Positions 34,720-44,147 of a stretch of DNA of 64,000 nt are shown in pieces. The DNA lies in the NCBI GenBank assembly GCA_963704825.1, contig CAVPHV010000018.1:62001-126000 (forward strand), written 5' to 3'. Under the pieces are notes generated by a model. The model saw nothing but the letters and a program-made list of their open reading frames with translations. It was not told where the DNA came from and did no database searches. Made by a program: the position numbers and the translations under genes. Source of the DNA: CAVPHV01 sp963704825. GTDB taxonomy: Bacteria; Actinomycetota; Acidimicrobiia; Spongiisociales; UBA5794. Each line of letters opens with the position of its first letter. Positions within the stretch are counted from its first letter, which is position 1.

Positions 34720-35704
34720 AGGCCGCCTCCAACTGCTCCTGGATACGCGTAACCACGTCGAACAGATCATCGACGAGAACGCCACGGGCTTCAAACTCAG
34801 TGTACGGGAACTCGGAGGGCAGCAGGCTCAATTCGATGCTGGTGTACTGCTCGGCAAACTCGACCTGCTCGGCCTGCTCGGGCGTCACCTCGAGCACAAC
34901 GATCTGGCTGCCCTGCGGCTCCAGTCCGGTTCCGAGCGGCGAAGGCCGCGTATCGGCGCCGATGGCGAGTACCTCGATGTTCTGCAACACCGTCTGGGTG
35001 AACTGGATCGAGTTGGGGAAGGTGTTGACGAACTCGGCAACGGGATCCACAACTTCTTCGCCCCCGGTCGGCGCGCCCGGGGTCGTCGGCGGCGTAGTGG
35101 TGCCTCCACCGAAGTCGGCGCCCAAGAGAAGCTCGCGCAGGTCAGGGTTCTTCAGCAGCTCGAGCGACTGGCTGAGCTGGATCGAGGCCGAAGCCAGGAT
35201 GTTGACTCGATCGCCGGGGCGGATGAAACCGCCGACCGCGTCGGCCTCAGACGGCCGGATCGAAATCGCGACCTTGCCTTGCGGGATGGACTCGGACAGG
35301 CTGATCGAGTTCAGCTCGGCCGGCGTCACGAACATTTCCTGAGTGATCAACTGACCGGCCGAGATCGGCCCGGCGGCGACCGTCCCCGAAAGAAGGGAAT
35401 CGATGTCACTCGGGTTGGCTTGACACAGCGTGGGATCGTCGCTGCTCGAGACAGGACCAGAACAGAGGATGGTCGAGCCTTCGAACACGATGTTCTCGTA
35501 CAACGCGGTACTCTCCACGATGAACGGCTTGGCGTCTTCGCCGGGATCGCCGGTGGTGATGGGCTCATCGGCCCGCCACACCTTCACCTCGACGATGGCC
35601 TCTCGTTCTTTGTCGCGGACGTTGGTGAGGTACTGCCACACCGCAAAGGCGGACACCGCTGCAAGCACCAGCGCCACCACTAATACAATCGTTCGTCTGC
35701 CCAT
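34709..35704 (-). CDS. cpaB: Flp pilus assembly protein CpaB/RcpC
   Basis: A 331-residue protein with one N-terminal membrane anchor (IVLVVALVLAAVSAFAVWQYL), an SAF-like domain (IVEVKVWRADEPI, GTVAAGPISAGQLITQEMF) and the RcpC part (KVAISIRPSEADAVGGFIRPGDRVNIL). A Pro/Thr/Gly-rich linker sits near residue 205. In diderms CpaB contacts the secretin; no secretin is present here, in keeping with a monoderm envelope. First gene of the cpaB-cpaE-tadA-tadB-tadC run. Confidence 0.88.
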   Translation of the reverse strand: MGRRTIVLVVALVLAAVSAFAVWQYLTNVRDKEREAIVEVKVWRADEPITTGDPGEDAKPFIVESTALYENIVFEGSTILCSGPVSSSDDPTLCQANPSDIDSLLSGTVAAGPISAGQLITQEMFVTPAELNSISLSESIPQGKVAISIRPSEADAVGGFIRPGDRVNILASASIQLSQSLELLKNPDLRELLLGADFGGGTTTPPTTPGAPTGGEEVVDPVAEFVNTFPNSIQFTQTVLQNIEVLAIGADTRPSPLGTGLEPQGSQIVVLEVTPEQAEQVEFAEQYTSIELSLLPSEFPYTEFEARGVLVDDLFDVVTRIQEQLEAAFGS

Positions 35705-35820
35705 GTCACTTGGCCCTTCCGGTTACCGATGTACGCGCACCACACGACCTGGAGTTGAGCACGAGTCCAGAGTGCCGGTTCAGCCTGGCAGCCGAGTCCC
35801 TGAAGTCAAGGATCGGAGTA
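35705..35820. other. short spacer between cpaB and rpsA
   Basis: 116 nt holding the 5' region of the tad operon and the 3' end of rpsA. No clear terminator or -35/-10 pair was recognised. Confidence 0.3.
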
Positions 35821-37537
35821 TCAGCTTCTGCCGATACCCTTCTCCTTGAGCTCCTGGAGAATGGCCTCCAACGAGGCATCGGCGCTGAATGACGGTTCCT
35901 GCGCTTCTTCTTCACGCTGGAATTCCTGTCGCTTCGGCCGACTCTGGGTTCGTTTGTCGCTCCACGTCGAGCGTTCCTCCCACTCGGGAAGTGCCTGCTT
36001 TATTGACAGGCTCACCCGACGTCTGTCGGCATCGACCTCGGTCACCTTTACCCGTACCTGTTGACCGATCGACAATTCGAGCTCCGGGCTCTCGACGTGA
36101 TGCATCGCGATTTCTGAGACATGGACCAGGCCTTCGACGCCCTCGCCGACCGAGACAAAGGCTCCAAACGGAACCGTCTTCGTGACGGCTCCGTCGACGA
36201 TCTCGCCAACGCTGATCTCCACGCGCGAATTCCTCCCAGGGATCTTCCCTGGTCTGGCGAATCGACAAGGAGATACGTTCGCGGTCACGATCGACCTCGA
36301 GCACCTTGACCGTGACTTCGTCGCCGACCGAGACGACCTCGCCCGGGTGGCTGACATGCTGCCACGAAAGCTCAGACACATGGACGAGTCCGTCCATGCC
36401 TCCAAGATCGACAAAGGCGCCAAAATTGACGACGGAAGAAACCGTCCCCTTGCGCAAGTCGCCCGGCTGGAGTTCATCCAAAAAGGCGTGGCGCTGCTCG
36501 GCCTGGGCCTCTTCGAGGAAGGCACGGCGCGACAGGACGACATTGTTGCGGTTCTTGTCGAGTTCGATGACCTTGGCCTCGATGATCTCGCCAACAAACG
36601 GGTGCAGGTCCCGGACTCGGCGCAGGTCGACCAGCGAGGCCGGCAGGAAGCCGCGCAAACCGATATCCACGATGAGGCCGCCCTTGACGACCTCGATCAC
36701 GGGTCCCGAGACGGTGCCACCTTCGTTCATGACCTTCTCGATGCGACCCCACGCCCGCTCGTACTGAGCGCGTTTCTTGGAGAGCACAAGGCGCCCCGAC
36801 TCGTCTTCCATTTGGAGGACGAGGGCCTCGATCGCATCACCAACGGTGACGACCTCGCCGGGGCTGGCACTGTTGCGAATCGAGAGCTCTTTGGAAGGAA
36901 TGACACCTTCAGACTTGAAGCCGATGTCGACGAGCACCTCGTCGGGGTCCACCCGCACCACGGTGCCGGCGACGATGTCGCCCTCTTTGAACTCGAAGAC
37001 GGTCCGCTCGACGGCAGCGGCAAAGTCGTCGGCGCTCAGATCGTTCGGCACATCCCCGAGATCGCGCGGCGCAGTGATGGGCGGACGGTCGCCGACTGAC
37101 GGCGGGGCCGGTTCAGCCGGAGTCTCCGCCTCGTCGCCGACTGCCTCAACCGCAATCGCTTCCGATACGGCTTCAACGGCGCCAACCTCGCTCGCCAATG
37201 CTCCGGCGTCTTCGCGGTCCGCCAGATCGGGCTCCTCGGCGGTTGCCACAAGGACATCCACGTCTTCCACTTCGTCACCGTCGTTGGTTTCTTCAACGTC
37301 GGCGACGACGACGTCATCTACGGCTTCAGCCGTTGGCTCGCCGCCTTCAGTGGTATCCAGCACGCCATTTTCGGCGGCCGTTTCGGTGGCTCCCTCAACC
37401 GCAACGTCAGACGCGATCACCGCCTCGGTGATTGCCTCCGCCGCAGCCTCGGTCTCAGCGACGGACTCCGCGGATGCGGATTCCTCCATCGCCTCGGCTG
37501 CGCCTTCGGCGAGCCCCGTCTCTCTCTCGATGGCCAT
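35821..37537 (-). pseudogene. rpsA: 30S ribosomal protein S1 with a single-base frameshift
   Basis: S1-type OB-fold repeats are encoded in two frames. The first (ATG 37537) carries an acidic extension of about 170 residues, then three S1 domains, ending ISLSIRQTREDPWEEFAR. The second resumes without a gap as VEISVGEIVDGAVTKTVPF, gives the fourth S1 domain (GVEGLVHVSEIAMHHVESPE) and ends at 35821. The shift lies in CGCGCG at 36222-36227 and equals one extra base. S1 is essential for initiation on most mRNAs in many bacteria, so a sequence error is the simplest reading; a truncated three-domain S1 or a programmed +1 shift are alternatives. The AAGGAG site is 13 nt from the ATG, longer than usual. 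Confidence 0.8.
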
Positions 37538-37611
37538 ACGAGAACATCAACTCCTTGCTTACATGAATTGCCCTCGAGCGCGCAGACTCGCCTCGTCGAA
37601 GGCAGGGCCGA

Positions 37612-37640
37612 AGCGTAACAGGTGCGAGAGAGACGCCAAA
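37612..37640 (-). promoter_or_regulatory. rpsA promoter
   Basis: Minus strand TTTGGC (37640-37635), 17 nt, extended -10 TG-T-TACGCT (TACGCT at 37617-37612). The expected start near 37605 gives a leader of about 68 nt containing the ribosome binding site AAGGAG. Confidence 0.5.
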
Positions 37641-37687
37641 GTGGTCTGGACATATTTCGCACAATCTGCGAGGGCGCCCGAAAAGCG

Positions 37688-40321
37688 TCAGCTCTTGCAC
37701 TCGGCGAGTGTGGCGCCGGTGGCAACGTCGACGGTGAGCGGCACTCGCAGCTCGACGATGCCCTCCATCACCTCTGTGGTCAGTTCGGTGACGGCGGCGA
37801 GCTCATCTTCGGGAACCTCGAGAACAAGTTCGTCGTGGATCTGGAGCAGCATCTCGGCGCGGTATCCACCGGCGCGGAGTTGCCCGTCGAGTTGAATCAT
37901 CGCCTTCTTGATGATGTCTGCGGCCGCTCCCTGGATTGGAGCGTTCAAGGCCATCCGCTCACCGGTCTGGCGGTCGCGGAAGTTCGAGCTGGAGAGTTCG
38001 GGGAGGTACCGCCGCCGGCCAAGCAGAGTTGTGGTGTATCCGGTGGAACGCGCTTCGTCCACGATCCCTTGCATGAAAGCCTTGACCTGGGGGAACTGTT
38101 CGAAGTATGCCGTGACGTGCTCCTGGGCCTCTTCGCGGGAGATCTCGAGCCGCTGGGACAAGCCGTACGCTTCCATCCCGTAGAGCAGGCCGAAGTTGAT
38201 CATCTTGGCGCGACGTCTGGCGTCGCTGTCGACTTCCTCGACGCTGATGCCGGCGACCCTGGCGGCAGTTGCGGTATGAATGTCGAGGCCGCTTTCGAAC
38301 GCCTCAACGAGCCCGGGATCCGCGGAGAGATGCGCCAGGATGCGAAGTTCGATCTGCGAATAGTCGGCTACGAGGAACCGGCACCCAACGTCGGCGACAA
38401 AGGCCTGCCGGATGATCCGCCCCTCTTCGGAGCGGACCGGGATGTTCTGCAGATTGGGCTGTTCCTGTGACAGACGCCCGGTCGCGGCAGCCATCTGATT
38501 GAACCGGCCCCTGACCCGCCCATCCGGCTCGATGAGGGGAATGAGCGCGTCAACGTAGGTGGAGCGCAACTTCTCCAGCTCGCGGTACTCGAGCAACATC
38601 TCCACCATCGGATGCTCGTCCTTCAGCTTGCCGAGGACTGAGGCATCGGTCGACGGTACGCCCTTCGGGGTCTTCTTGAGCACCGGCAGCGCGAGGCGCT
38701 CATACAAGACCTCGCGCAACTGCAGCGTCGAGTTGACGTTGAACGGCCCGCCGGCCGCCTCGTGGATGGCAATCTCGAGCGCCGCCAGCCGGGCTCGCAA
38801 CTGCTCACCCAGGTCCGCCAGGAAGGTGCGATCGACGCCGATTCCCGTCACCTCCATCTGGGCGAGAATCGATGCCAACGGCAGCTCGATCTCTTCGAGC
38901 AACGCCGTGCCACCTCGAGCGGCCACCTGCTCGGCCATCGGCGCCACCAACCGCCCGACTGCCACGGCACGGCGCGCCGCGGCGTCGAGATCCGGACCGG
39001 TCTCGATGGCGTCGAATTCGAAGGCGCCCTGGGCAGAGCGCTCGTCGCCGTCGTCCGCCGAATCCACCGCCAGCCCCAGTTCCCGATAGGCGAGCTCCGA
39101 AAGATCGGGAGTGCGCTGGGCAGGATTGATGACGTAGGAAGCAAGCGCCGTGTCGAAGCCCACGGCCGGAGGCGTCAGCTCCATCTCGAGCATGGCCCGC
39201 ACGATCGGTTTGGCGTCGTGGGCAATCATCCCCGCCCCGCCTTCGGAGGCCCCGGCAAGGAGCAATTCGAGGCGGTCGGCGGGCACGAACACTCCCCCGT
39301 CGCCTTCGGCCCGCATGACGCCGGTCAGATCCTCTCCATCCCATACCGGGTCGACGATGAGGGGGCCCGGAGCGACGGGATCACCGGGCAGCATCGTGCG
39401 CACCGTGACGTCGAGGGGGGCGGACGCCACAACGGTCTGGCCACCGAGCTCACTCAGGCGCTCCCACAACGTCCGGAACGCCAGCCCGTCGAAGATGGCA
39501 CGTACTTCGTCCTGGTCCCACTCGCGTCGCACCAGATCGTCGGGAGTGACCGGTTCGCCATCCAGGCGAACGTCTACGTCGCGCACGAGGTCCATCAGCT
39601 CACGATTGAGAAACACCTGGTCGCGGTGAGCGGCGAGGTTCTCACGCAGTTTCGGGGTTTGCTCGTCGAGGTGCTCGTAGATCCCGTCGAGGGAGCCATA
39701 ACCGGCGATCAGCTTGGCTGCGGTCTTCTCGCCCACACCCGGGACGCCGGGGAGGTTGTCCGAACTGTCGCCCCGCAGCGAGGCGTATTCGAGGTACTGG
39801 TCGGGACGGACGCCGTAGCGGCCCTCGAGCCACGCCGGGGTGGCATCGACCGTGTCGGAGATGCCCCGCAGGGTGTAGTAGACCGATACACGCTCGTCGA
39901 TGAGTTGGAAGGCATCCCGATCACCGGTGACCACAATGACATCCCATCCGGCAGACCCTGCGGAAGACGCCAGCGTGGCGATTACATCGTCGGCCTCGAC
40001 CCCGCCGACCCGCAGCTGTGGGATCTGGAGGGCGGCGAGCACCTCATCGATCAACGGGAGCTGACTCGCGAACAAGTCGGGCGGCTTGTCGCGTTGCGCC
40101 TTGTATTCGGGGTAGCGCTCTTTGCGGAAGGTTGGACCGCGCACATCCCAGGCAACCGCGATGGCATCGGGATCGGCGTCGTCGAGCAGCTTGATCAGCA
40201 TAGAGGTGAACCCAAACACCGCGTTGGTCACCTGGCCGGCGGACGTGGCGAGGTCCGCGGGCAGCGCGTAGAAGGCGCGGTAGGCGAGGCTGTGTCCGTC
40301 GAGGAGAGCGAGCGTTGGCAT
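37688..40321 (-). CDS. polA: DNA polymerase I
   Basis: An 877-residue family A polymerase. The 5'-3' exonuclease domain (MPTLALLDGHSLAYRAFYAL, VGGVEADDVIATLA, VTGDRDAFQL, GVPGVGEKTAAKLI) occupies residues 1-290. The middle domain lacks the DxE start of a proofreading exonuclease and is short, so it is probably inactive. The polymerase domain has motif A DYSQIELRILAHLS, the O helix RRRAKMINFGLLYGMEAYGL and motif C QIHDELVLEV. ATG 40321 matches the family start; a TACACT box ends 8 nt upstream and no ribosome binding site is seen. It serves Okazaki fragment processing and the repair synthesis after Uvr excision. Confidence 0.96.
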   Translation of the reverse strand: MPTLALLDGHSLAYRAFYALPADLATSAGQVTNAVFGFTSMLIKLLDDADPDAIAVAWDVRGPTFRKERYPEYKAQRDKPPDLFASQLPLIDEVLAALQIPQLRVGGVEADDVIATLASSAGSAGWDVIVVTGDRDAFQLIDERVSVYYTLRGISDTVDATPAWLEGRYGVRPDQYLEYASLRGDSSDNLPGVPGVGEKTAAKLIAGYGSLDGIYEHLDEQTPKLRENLAAHRDQVFLNRELMDLVRDVDVRLDGEPVTPDDLVRREWDQDEVRAIFDGLAFRTLWERLSELGGQTVVASAPLDVTVRTMLPGDPVAPGPLIVDPVWDGEDLTGVMRAEGDGGVFVPADRLELLLAGASEGGAGMIAHDAKPIVRAMLEMELTPPAVGFDTALASYVINPAQRTPDLSELAYRELGLAVDSADDGDERSAQGAFEFDAIETGPDLDAAARRAVAVGRLVAPMAEQVAARGGTALLEEIELPLASILAQMEVTGIGVDRTFLADLGEQLRARLAALEIAIHEAAGGPFNVNSTLQLREVLYERLALPVLKKTPKGVPSTDASVLGKLKDEHPMVEMLLEYRELEKLRSTYVDALIPLIEPDGRVRGRFNQMAAATGRLSQEQPNLQNIPVRSEEGRIIRQAFVADVGCRFLVADYSQIELRILAHLSADPGLVEAFESGLDIHTATAARVAGISVEEVDSDARRRAKMINFGLLYGMEAYGLSQRLEISREEAQEHVTAYFEQFPQVKAFMQGIVDEARSTGYTTTLLGRRRYLPELSSSNFRDRQTGERMALNAPIQGAAADIIKKAMIQLDGQLRAGGYRAEMLLQIHDELVLEVPEDELAAVTELTTEVMEGIVELRVPLTVDVATGATLAECKS

Positions 40322-40329
40322 CGCTGCGG

Positions 40330-40335
40330 AGTGTA
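40330..40335 (-). promoter_or_regulatory. possible leaderless -10 box of polA
   Basis: TACACT on the minus strand ends 8 nt before the polA ATG, and no ribosome binding site is present between them. Confidence 0.35.
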
Positions 40336-40368
40336 CCTGCGCCCCCCACAGGTCAGACGGTGCTGCCG

Positions 40369-41919
40369 TCAGGGAACCAGGTGGATGGGCTGACCGTCGA
40401 CCCGGGCCGTCCACGTGGTGCGCTCGAAGGGGTTGGCCGCGGTCAGGTTGTAGTCGACCAACACCCAACAGTCGCCGCTACAGGTGTATCCGGGATCGAT
40501 CGGAAAGCGGAAATCGATCCACCGGTTGTTGTACTCAAGACTGGTGATCTCCAGATAGCACCCGGCGCCGCCGTCGTCGCCTCCCCAGGCCTGGACCTCA
40601 TTGAGGAACTCGTCGCGAACCCGGTAGAGGCAATCCTGGCCGGCCAGCTCGCCGGTGAAGTTGAGGTCGATCGTGCCGGTGATATCTCCAGCATCGAACA
40701 TGCTCAGGATCAACTCCGTCCCGGCATAGATCTCATCGAGCTTGACGATCTTGAAGCTTGGATTCGAACCAAGCTCCGGCATCCACAGTGACATGGCCCC
40801 GAGTCCGTATACCGCCGTGTCATTGTCGACCTGACCGTTGATCTTCGCCCGGATCGAGTATGCCGAAACCGAGATGTTGGAATCGGCCAGTGCCGGCGAG
40901 GCCTCGTCGATGTCGACCTCGAGCACGTAGATGCCTGAGACTGCGGCGACAGGGCAGCTATCGAGCGCGTCCCAGCGGTACTGCTCCGCCGCCACCGAGC
41001 TGTAGTGGAATGTCTTCGAGCAGACCGCCGCGTTGTTCGACGAGTTGTCGGTCCAGTCCGAAGGGGTGGTGTCGGGTGGGTAGAGACGGAACTCGAGTGA
41101 GAAGTCACTCGGATAGCCGTCGTATTCGGATGTGCCATCGGGCCGGCACCCCGCGTCGGATGGGTATTCCCCGTTGCGCTGGTTGCAGTGCACCCCATCG
41201 AAGATCTCAACCGTGAGCGACTGACCGTTGTCGCTGGGGTCGACCTCGATTGCGTAGTAGTACGCCGGGTCTCGATATTCGACACCAACGTTCGCCCCGG
41301 GGTCGTTGCAGTTGTGGGCGGTTCCGGTCCCCGCGCACTTGGTGGAATAGGGGTCTCCCGATTCCTTGCGACGCCGCGTCCCGTTGACGGCAACCCAGAA
41401 GTCTCGGTTGCGACCACCGACCGTGGGGTCCTCTCCGAGGTAGGCCTCGTCGCTGCCCAGTTTGAGCGGCGGCAAGTACTCCGCTGTCGCGGTCTGGTTG
41501 ATCTCGACGCTGTCGATGCCAAAGACCTGGAGAAAGAACGTCCCATAGGAACGACTGATGTCGACGGTGAGTTGGTTGCAGTTGGCCCCCTTCGTGGCAG
41601 CAACGCTCACTCCGTCGATGTTGTGTTGGTAGCCCTGCCGGCTGGCAATATCGCGAGCCACGGTCGTCGGTTGGTCGCCGGACCCGGGATCAACGCAGCC
41701 CGGCATGGGCATGTGCACGACGCCGGCCAACGCGGCCGCCTCGGCGGCCTTGGCAGTGTTCAACTGGTTGTAGTAGAGCCAGCCGAGGTCGATGGCGAAC
41801 GCTGCCATGCCCATGAACACGACGAGGAGCAGCGTCGTGAGGATGAGGACGGCGCCTCGCTCCCCCTCATCGGCCCAACTCCCCGTGACCTCGGTAGGCC
41901 CCTCATCAGGCGTGATCAT
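40369..41919 (-). CDS. TadG-like pilus-associated protein (copy 1)
   Basis: A 516-residue protein. ERGAVLILTTLLLVVFMGMA and AFAIDLGWLYYNQLNTAKAA form the TadE/TadG N-terminal helix, which anchors the protein after a short cytoplasmic tail; AAALAGVVHMP follows, as in Flp-operon TadG proteins. The large extracytoplasmic part is rich in Cys, Asn, Asp and Tyr, with strand-rich segments such as YYYAIEVDPSDNGQSLTVEI and WTARVDGQPIHLVP at the end. It parallels copy 2 in order and in its final TTWTARxxGxPxxLV motif. ATG 41919 overlaps the tadE1 stop (ATGA). A von Willebrand MIDAS motif was not seen. Confidence 0.75.
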   Translation of the reverse strand: MITPDEGPTEVTGSWADEGERGAVLILTTLLLVVFMGMAAFAIDLGWLYYNQLNTAKAAEAAALAGVVHMPMPGCVDPGSGDQPTTVARDIASRQGYQHNIDGVSVAATKGANCNQLTVDISRSYGTFFLQVFGIDSVEINQTATAEYLPPLKLGSDEAYLGEDPTVGGRNRDFWVAVNGTRRRKESGDPYSTKCAGTGTAHNCNDPGANVGVEYRDPAYYYAIEVDPSDNGQSLTVEIFDGVHCNQRNGEYPSDAGCRPDGTSEYDGYPSDFSLEFRLYPPDTTPSDWTDNSSNNAAVCSKTFHYSSVAAEQYRWDALDSCPVAAVSGIYVLEVDIDEASPALADSNISVSAYSIRAKINGQVDNDTAVYGLGAMSLWMPELGSNPSFKIVKLDEIYAGTELILSMFDAGDITGTIDLNFTGELAGQDCLYRVRDEFLNEVQAWGGDDGGAGCYLEITSLEYNNRWIDFRFPIDPGYTCSGDCWVLVDYNLTAANPFERTTWTARVDGQPIHLVP

Positions 41920-42563
41920 GGCCCAATCCCAAACTGTTGCGGCTCCATGCGCATCAGTGCGGTATCCGCCCAGCAGTTGGTCGGTGTGGGGTTGTTGTTG
42001 CAGTCGACATCGGGAAGCGGAACCAGTGATCCGACCACCCATTCGTGACCGAAGGTGATCTCGACTCCCATGACGTCGAGGTTGCCAACCTCGACCTCAC
42101 GGTCGGCCGGCGACCAGTTCCACCCGCTGTACCCGTCGTCGGGATCAGGACAGGGAGACCAGTCACACAGTGGCCCCGGTCCGTCGATGTAGGCGTAGAA
42201 ATAGCGATTGCACTCGCCGCTCGGACAGCCGCCGACGGGCTGGCCGACGTTGTTGGCTTTGTAGACGTCGACGTAGGCCACGGTGTCGACCCCCGAGCCG
42301 GGCAACGTCGAGAGGGTCTGTTCCAGAGACTGCAGTATGGCGAGATCGGCAGTCAGGTCGCGCCCTACGGCCGTCCCGACCCGGGCTGCGCTCTGCGTGG
42401 CGTTGCCGATGGTGAGCCGATCACGGAAGGCGAGTCCAAACTCAACGATCCCGAACACGAGCGTGAGCAGTAGGAACGCCACGATGGTGAACTCAACAAG
42501 TGCGGCGCCGCGCTCGTCTCCTCCCCCAATGGCTTCGTTCCGGATGTCGGTCTTCCGGACCAC
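41916..42563 (-). CDS. TadE-like pseudopilin (copy 1)
   Basis: A 215-residue protein with the TadE motif GAALVEFTIVAFLLLTLVFG (prepilin-like Glu at position 5) and IVEFGLAFRDRLTIGNATQSA. The extracytoplasmic tail has Cys pairs (CPSGEC, CDWSPCPDPDDG). GTG 42563 has AGGAG 5 nt upstream and is preferred to the 42608 start. It is coupled to tadG copy 1 and resembles copy 2, including the CSWYPCPDP/CDWSPCPDP segment. Confidence 0.82.
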   Translation of the reverse strand: MVRKTDIRNEAIGGGDERGAALVEFTIVAFLLLTLVFGIVEFGLAFRDRLTIGNATQSAARVGTAVGRDLTADLAILQSLEQTLSTLPGSGVDTVAYVDVYKANNVGQPVGGCPSGECNRYFYAYIDGPGPLCDWSPCPDPDDGYSGWNWSPADREVEVGNLDVMGVEITFGHEWVVGSLVPLPDVDCNNNPTPTNCWADTALMRMEPQQFGIGP

Positions 42564-42611
42564 AGATACTCCTACCTCGCTCGGCGCACACACCACCACG
42601 CTGTGCACCTG

Positions 42612-42617
42612 AGTGTA
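42612..42617 (-). promoter_or_regulatory. putative -10 box of tadE copy 1
   Basis: Minus strand GATACACT, with TACACT as the -10, giving a leader of about 42 nt. The same octamer precedes tadE copy 2. No consensus -35. Confidence 0.35.
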
Positions 42618-42707
42618 TCTGTGGACAACTCAAAAGGGAATAGAAGAACTCGGTGGTGCTGGCCAGCTCCACGCGACGGTTGACTCGTGCCGGACGACGC
42701 AGGGTGA

Positions 42708-44147
42708 CTACTCGACCAGACGAACCGGATTTCCTTCGATCCGAGCAGTCCAGGTAGTGGTGTCGTTGGCCTCGTTCGCGTAGTCGTAATAGACCTTCCA
42801 CCAGCAGTTCGTTCCGTCGCAGCTGTAGTCGCCGGGGAGGTCAATGCTCACGTAGATCCAGTCGCCGTTGTAGTTCCGAGCCGGCCGAGTGGCATCGATG
42901 ATGCAACTGTTGAGCACTTCATCGATCGAGTCGTTCGGGACCTGCACGTGGCATTCTGGGCTGTTCCCGAACGGATCCCTGATGTGGATGAAGTTGTTTC
43001 CGTTGGCTTCGCCGGGGTCGAAGAGCTCTACGATCAGCTGCTTGCCCTTGTGAACCTCATCGACCTCGGCAAGGAAGAAGTCGGATCCGCCGTTCTGGAC
43101 GTTGGCGTAGATCGACATGTCACCAAGTCCATAGACCCGCGAGTTCGCCGCCCCCGCTGCGCTCGTTCTGATCGAGTAGCGATTCAAGCCGTAGTTCTCG
43201 TCGGCAATGCGCACCTGGAGTGGATACACCCCGGCGTCGGCTCCCGATACGTCGCAGAAATCCCGCCAGGTAAATGGCGTTCCCACGGGTTCGGGGGCAT
43301 AGACGACCTGACACAAGATCACATTGCCGTCGCTCAGATCGAGTGGTGTCGGATCCTCGCTCCACAGTGTGAACTCGACAGAAGGGCCGACGTTGCCGCT
43401 GATCGGGTTGTCTCCAGCCCACAGAAAGTCGTTGCCCCCCTGAACGAAAGCGGGATCGAGGAGATCGACTCCCAGACTCGCCGTGTCGGCGTCGAGCTCC
43501 ACTCCGAAGAGATAGCCACGATCACGGTGCCATTCGTTGTAGGTGCATGACGTACCATTGCTCCCGGTGCACCACGGCGAGAAGGCGTCACCCATGACCC
43601 GATTTGTGTACTTGCCGTGGATGTTGGCCCAGATATTGGTACACCCGACTCCGGTATCGATATTCGGCGCACACTCTGGATCGTTGCCAAATTGGGGCTC
43701 GGGACTGCCCAATGGCAAAGGGAGCACATACTCGGCGACGGCGCTCCTGCTGAGTGCGATGTTGTCGATCCCGAAGACCTTCAGGAAGTAGGTGCCAACG
43801 GATCGCGTCACGGTGACTTGCAGCCGCCGATCGTTGTCGACCAGCTTGTGGGCAACCACGGTCGCATCGCCACCCATGGAACTATCGACGTAGTCATTGG
43901 CCCGGGCCATATCTATTGCAGTCGAGATGGCCGATGGCTCGTCGTTGGGGAGATACACGACTCCGGCGAGGGCGGCGGCGTCGGCCGCCTGTTGGGTACG
44001 TCTGCCGTTGAGATAGAGCCAGCCGAGGTCGGTGCCCATCGCGGCCGCACCCATCAGAACGATCAGCATGGCCGCGGTCAGAATGAGGACGGCGCCCCGC
44101 TCGCGGTTGTCGAATTCCTGCCAGCGAGCCTTGACCTTGGCAATCAT
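42708..44147 (-). CDS. TadG-like pilus-associated protein (copy 2)
   Basis: A 479-residue paralogue of copy 1. RERGAVLILTAAMLIVLMGA and TDLGWLYLNGRRTQQAADAA form the membrane anchor; VTVTRSVGTYFLKVFGIDNI corresponds to SYGTFFLQVFGID of copy 1, and both end in TTWTARxxGxPxxLV. The long strand-rich external part has paired cysteines (CTGSNGTSCTY, CDGTNC). ATG 44147 overlaps the tadE2 stop. Likely a minor surface component of the pilus. Confidence 0.75.
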   Translation of the reverse strand: MIAKVKARWQEFDNRERGAVLILTAAMLIVLMGAAAMGTDLGWLYLNGRRTQQAADAAALAGVVYLPNDEPSAISTAIDMARANDYVDSSMGGDATVVAHKLVDNDRRLQVTVTRSVGTYFLKVFGIDNIALSRSAVAEYVLPLPLGSPEPQFGNDPECAPNIDTGVGCTNIWANIHGKYTNRVMGDAFSPWCTGSNGTSCTYNEWHRDRGYLFGVELDADTASLGVDLLDPAFVQGGNDFLWAGDNPISGNVGPSVEFTLWSEDPTPLDLSDGNVILCQVVYAPEPVGTPFTWRDFCDVSGADAGVYPLQVRIADENYGLNRYSIRTSAAGAANSRVYGLGDMSIYANVQNGGSDFFLAEVDEVHKGKQLIVELFDPGEANGNNFIHIRDPFGNSPECHVQVPNDSIDEVLNSCIIDATRPARNYNGDWIYVSIDLPGDYSCDGTNCWWKVYYDYANEANDTTTWTARIEGNPVRLVE

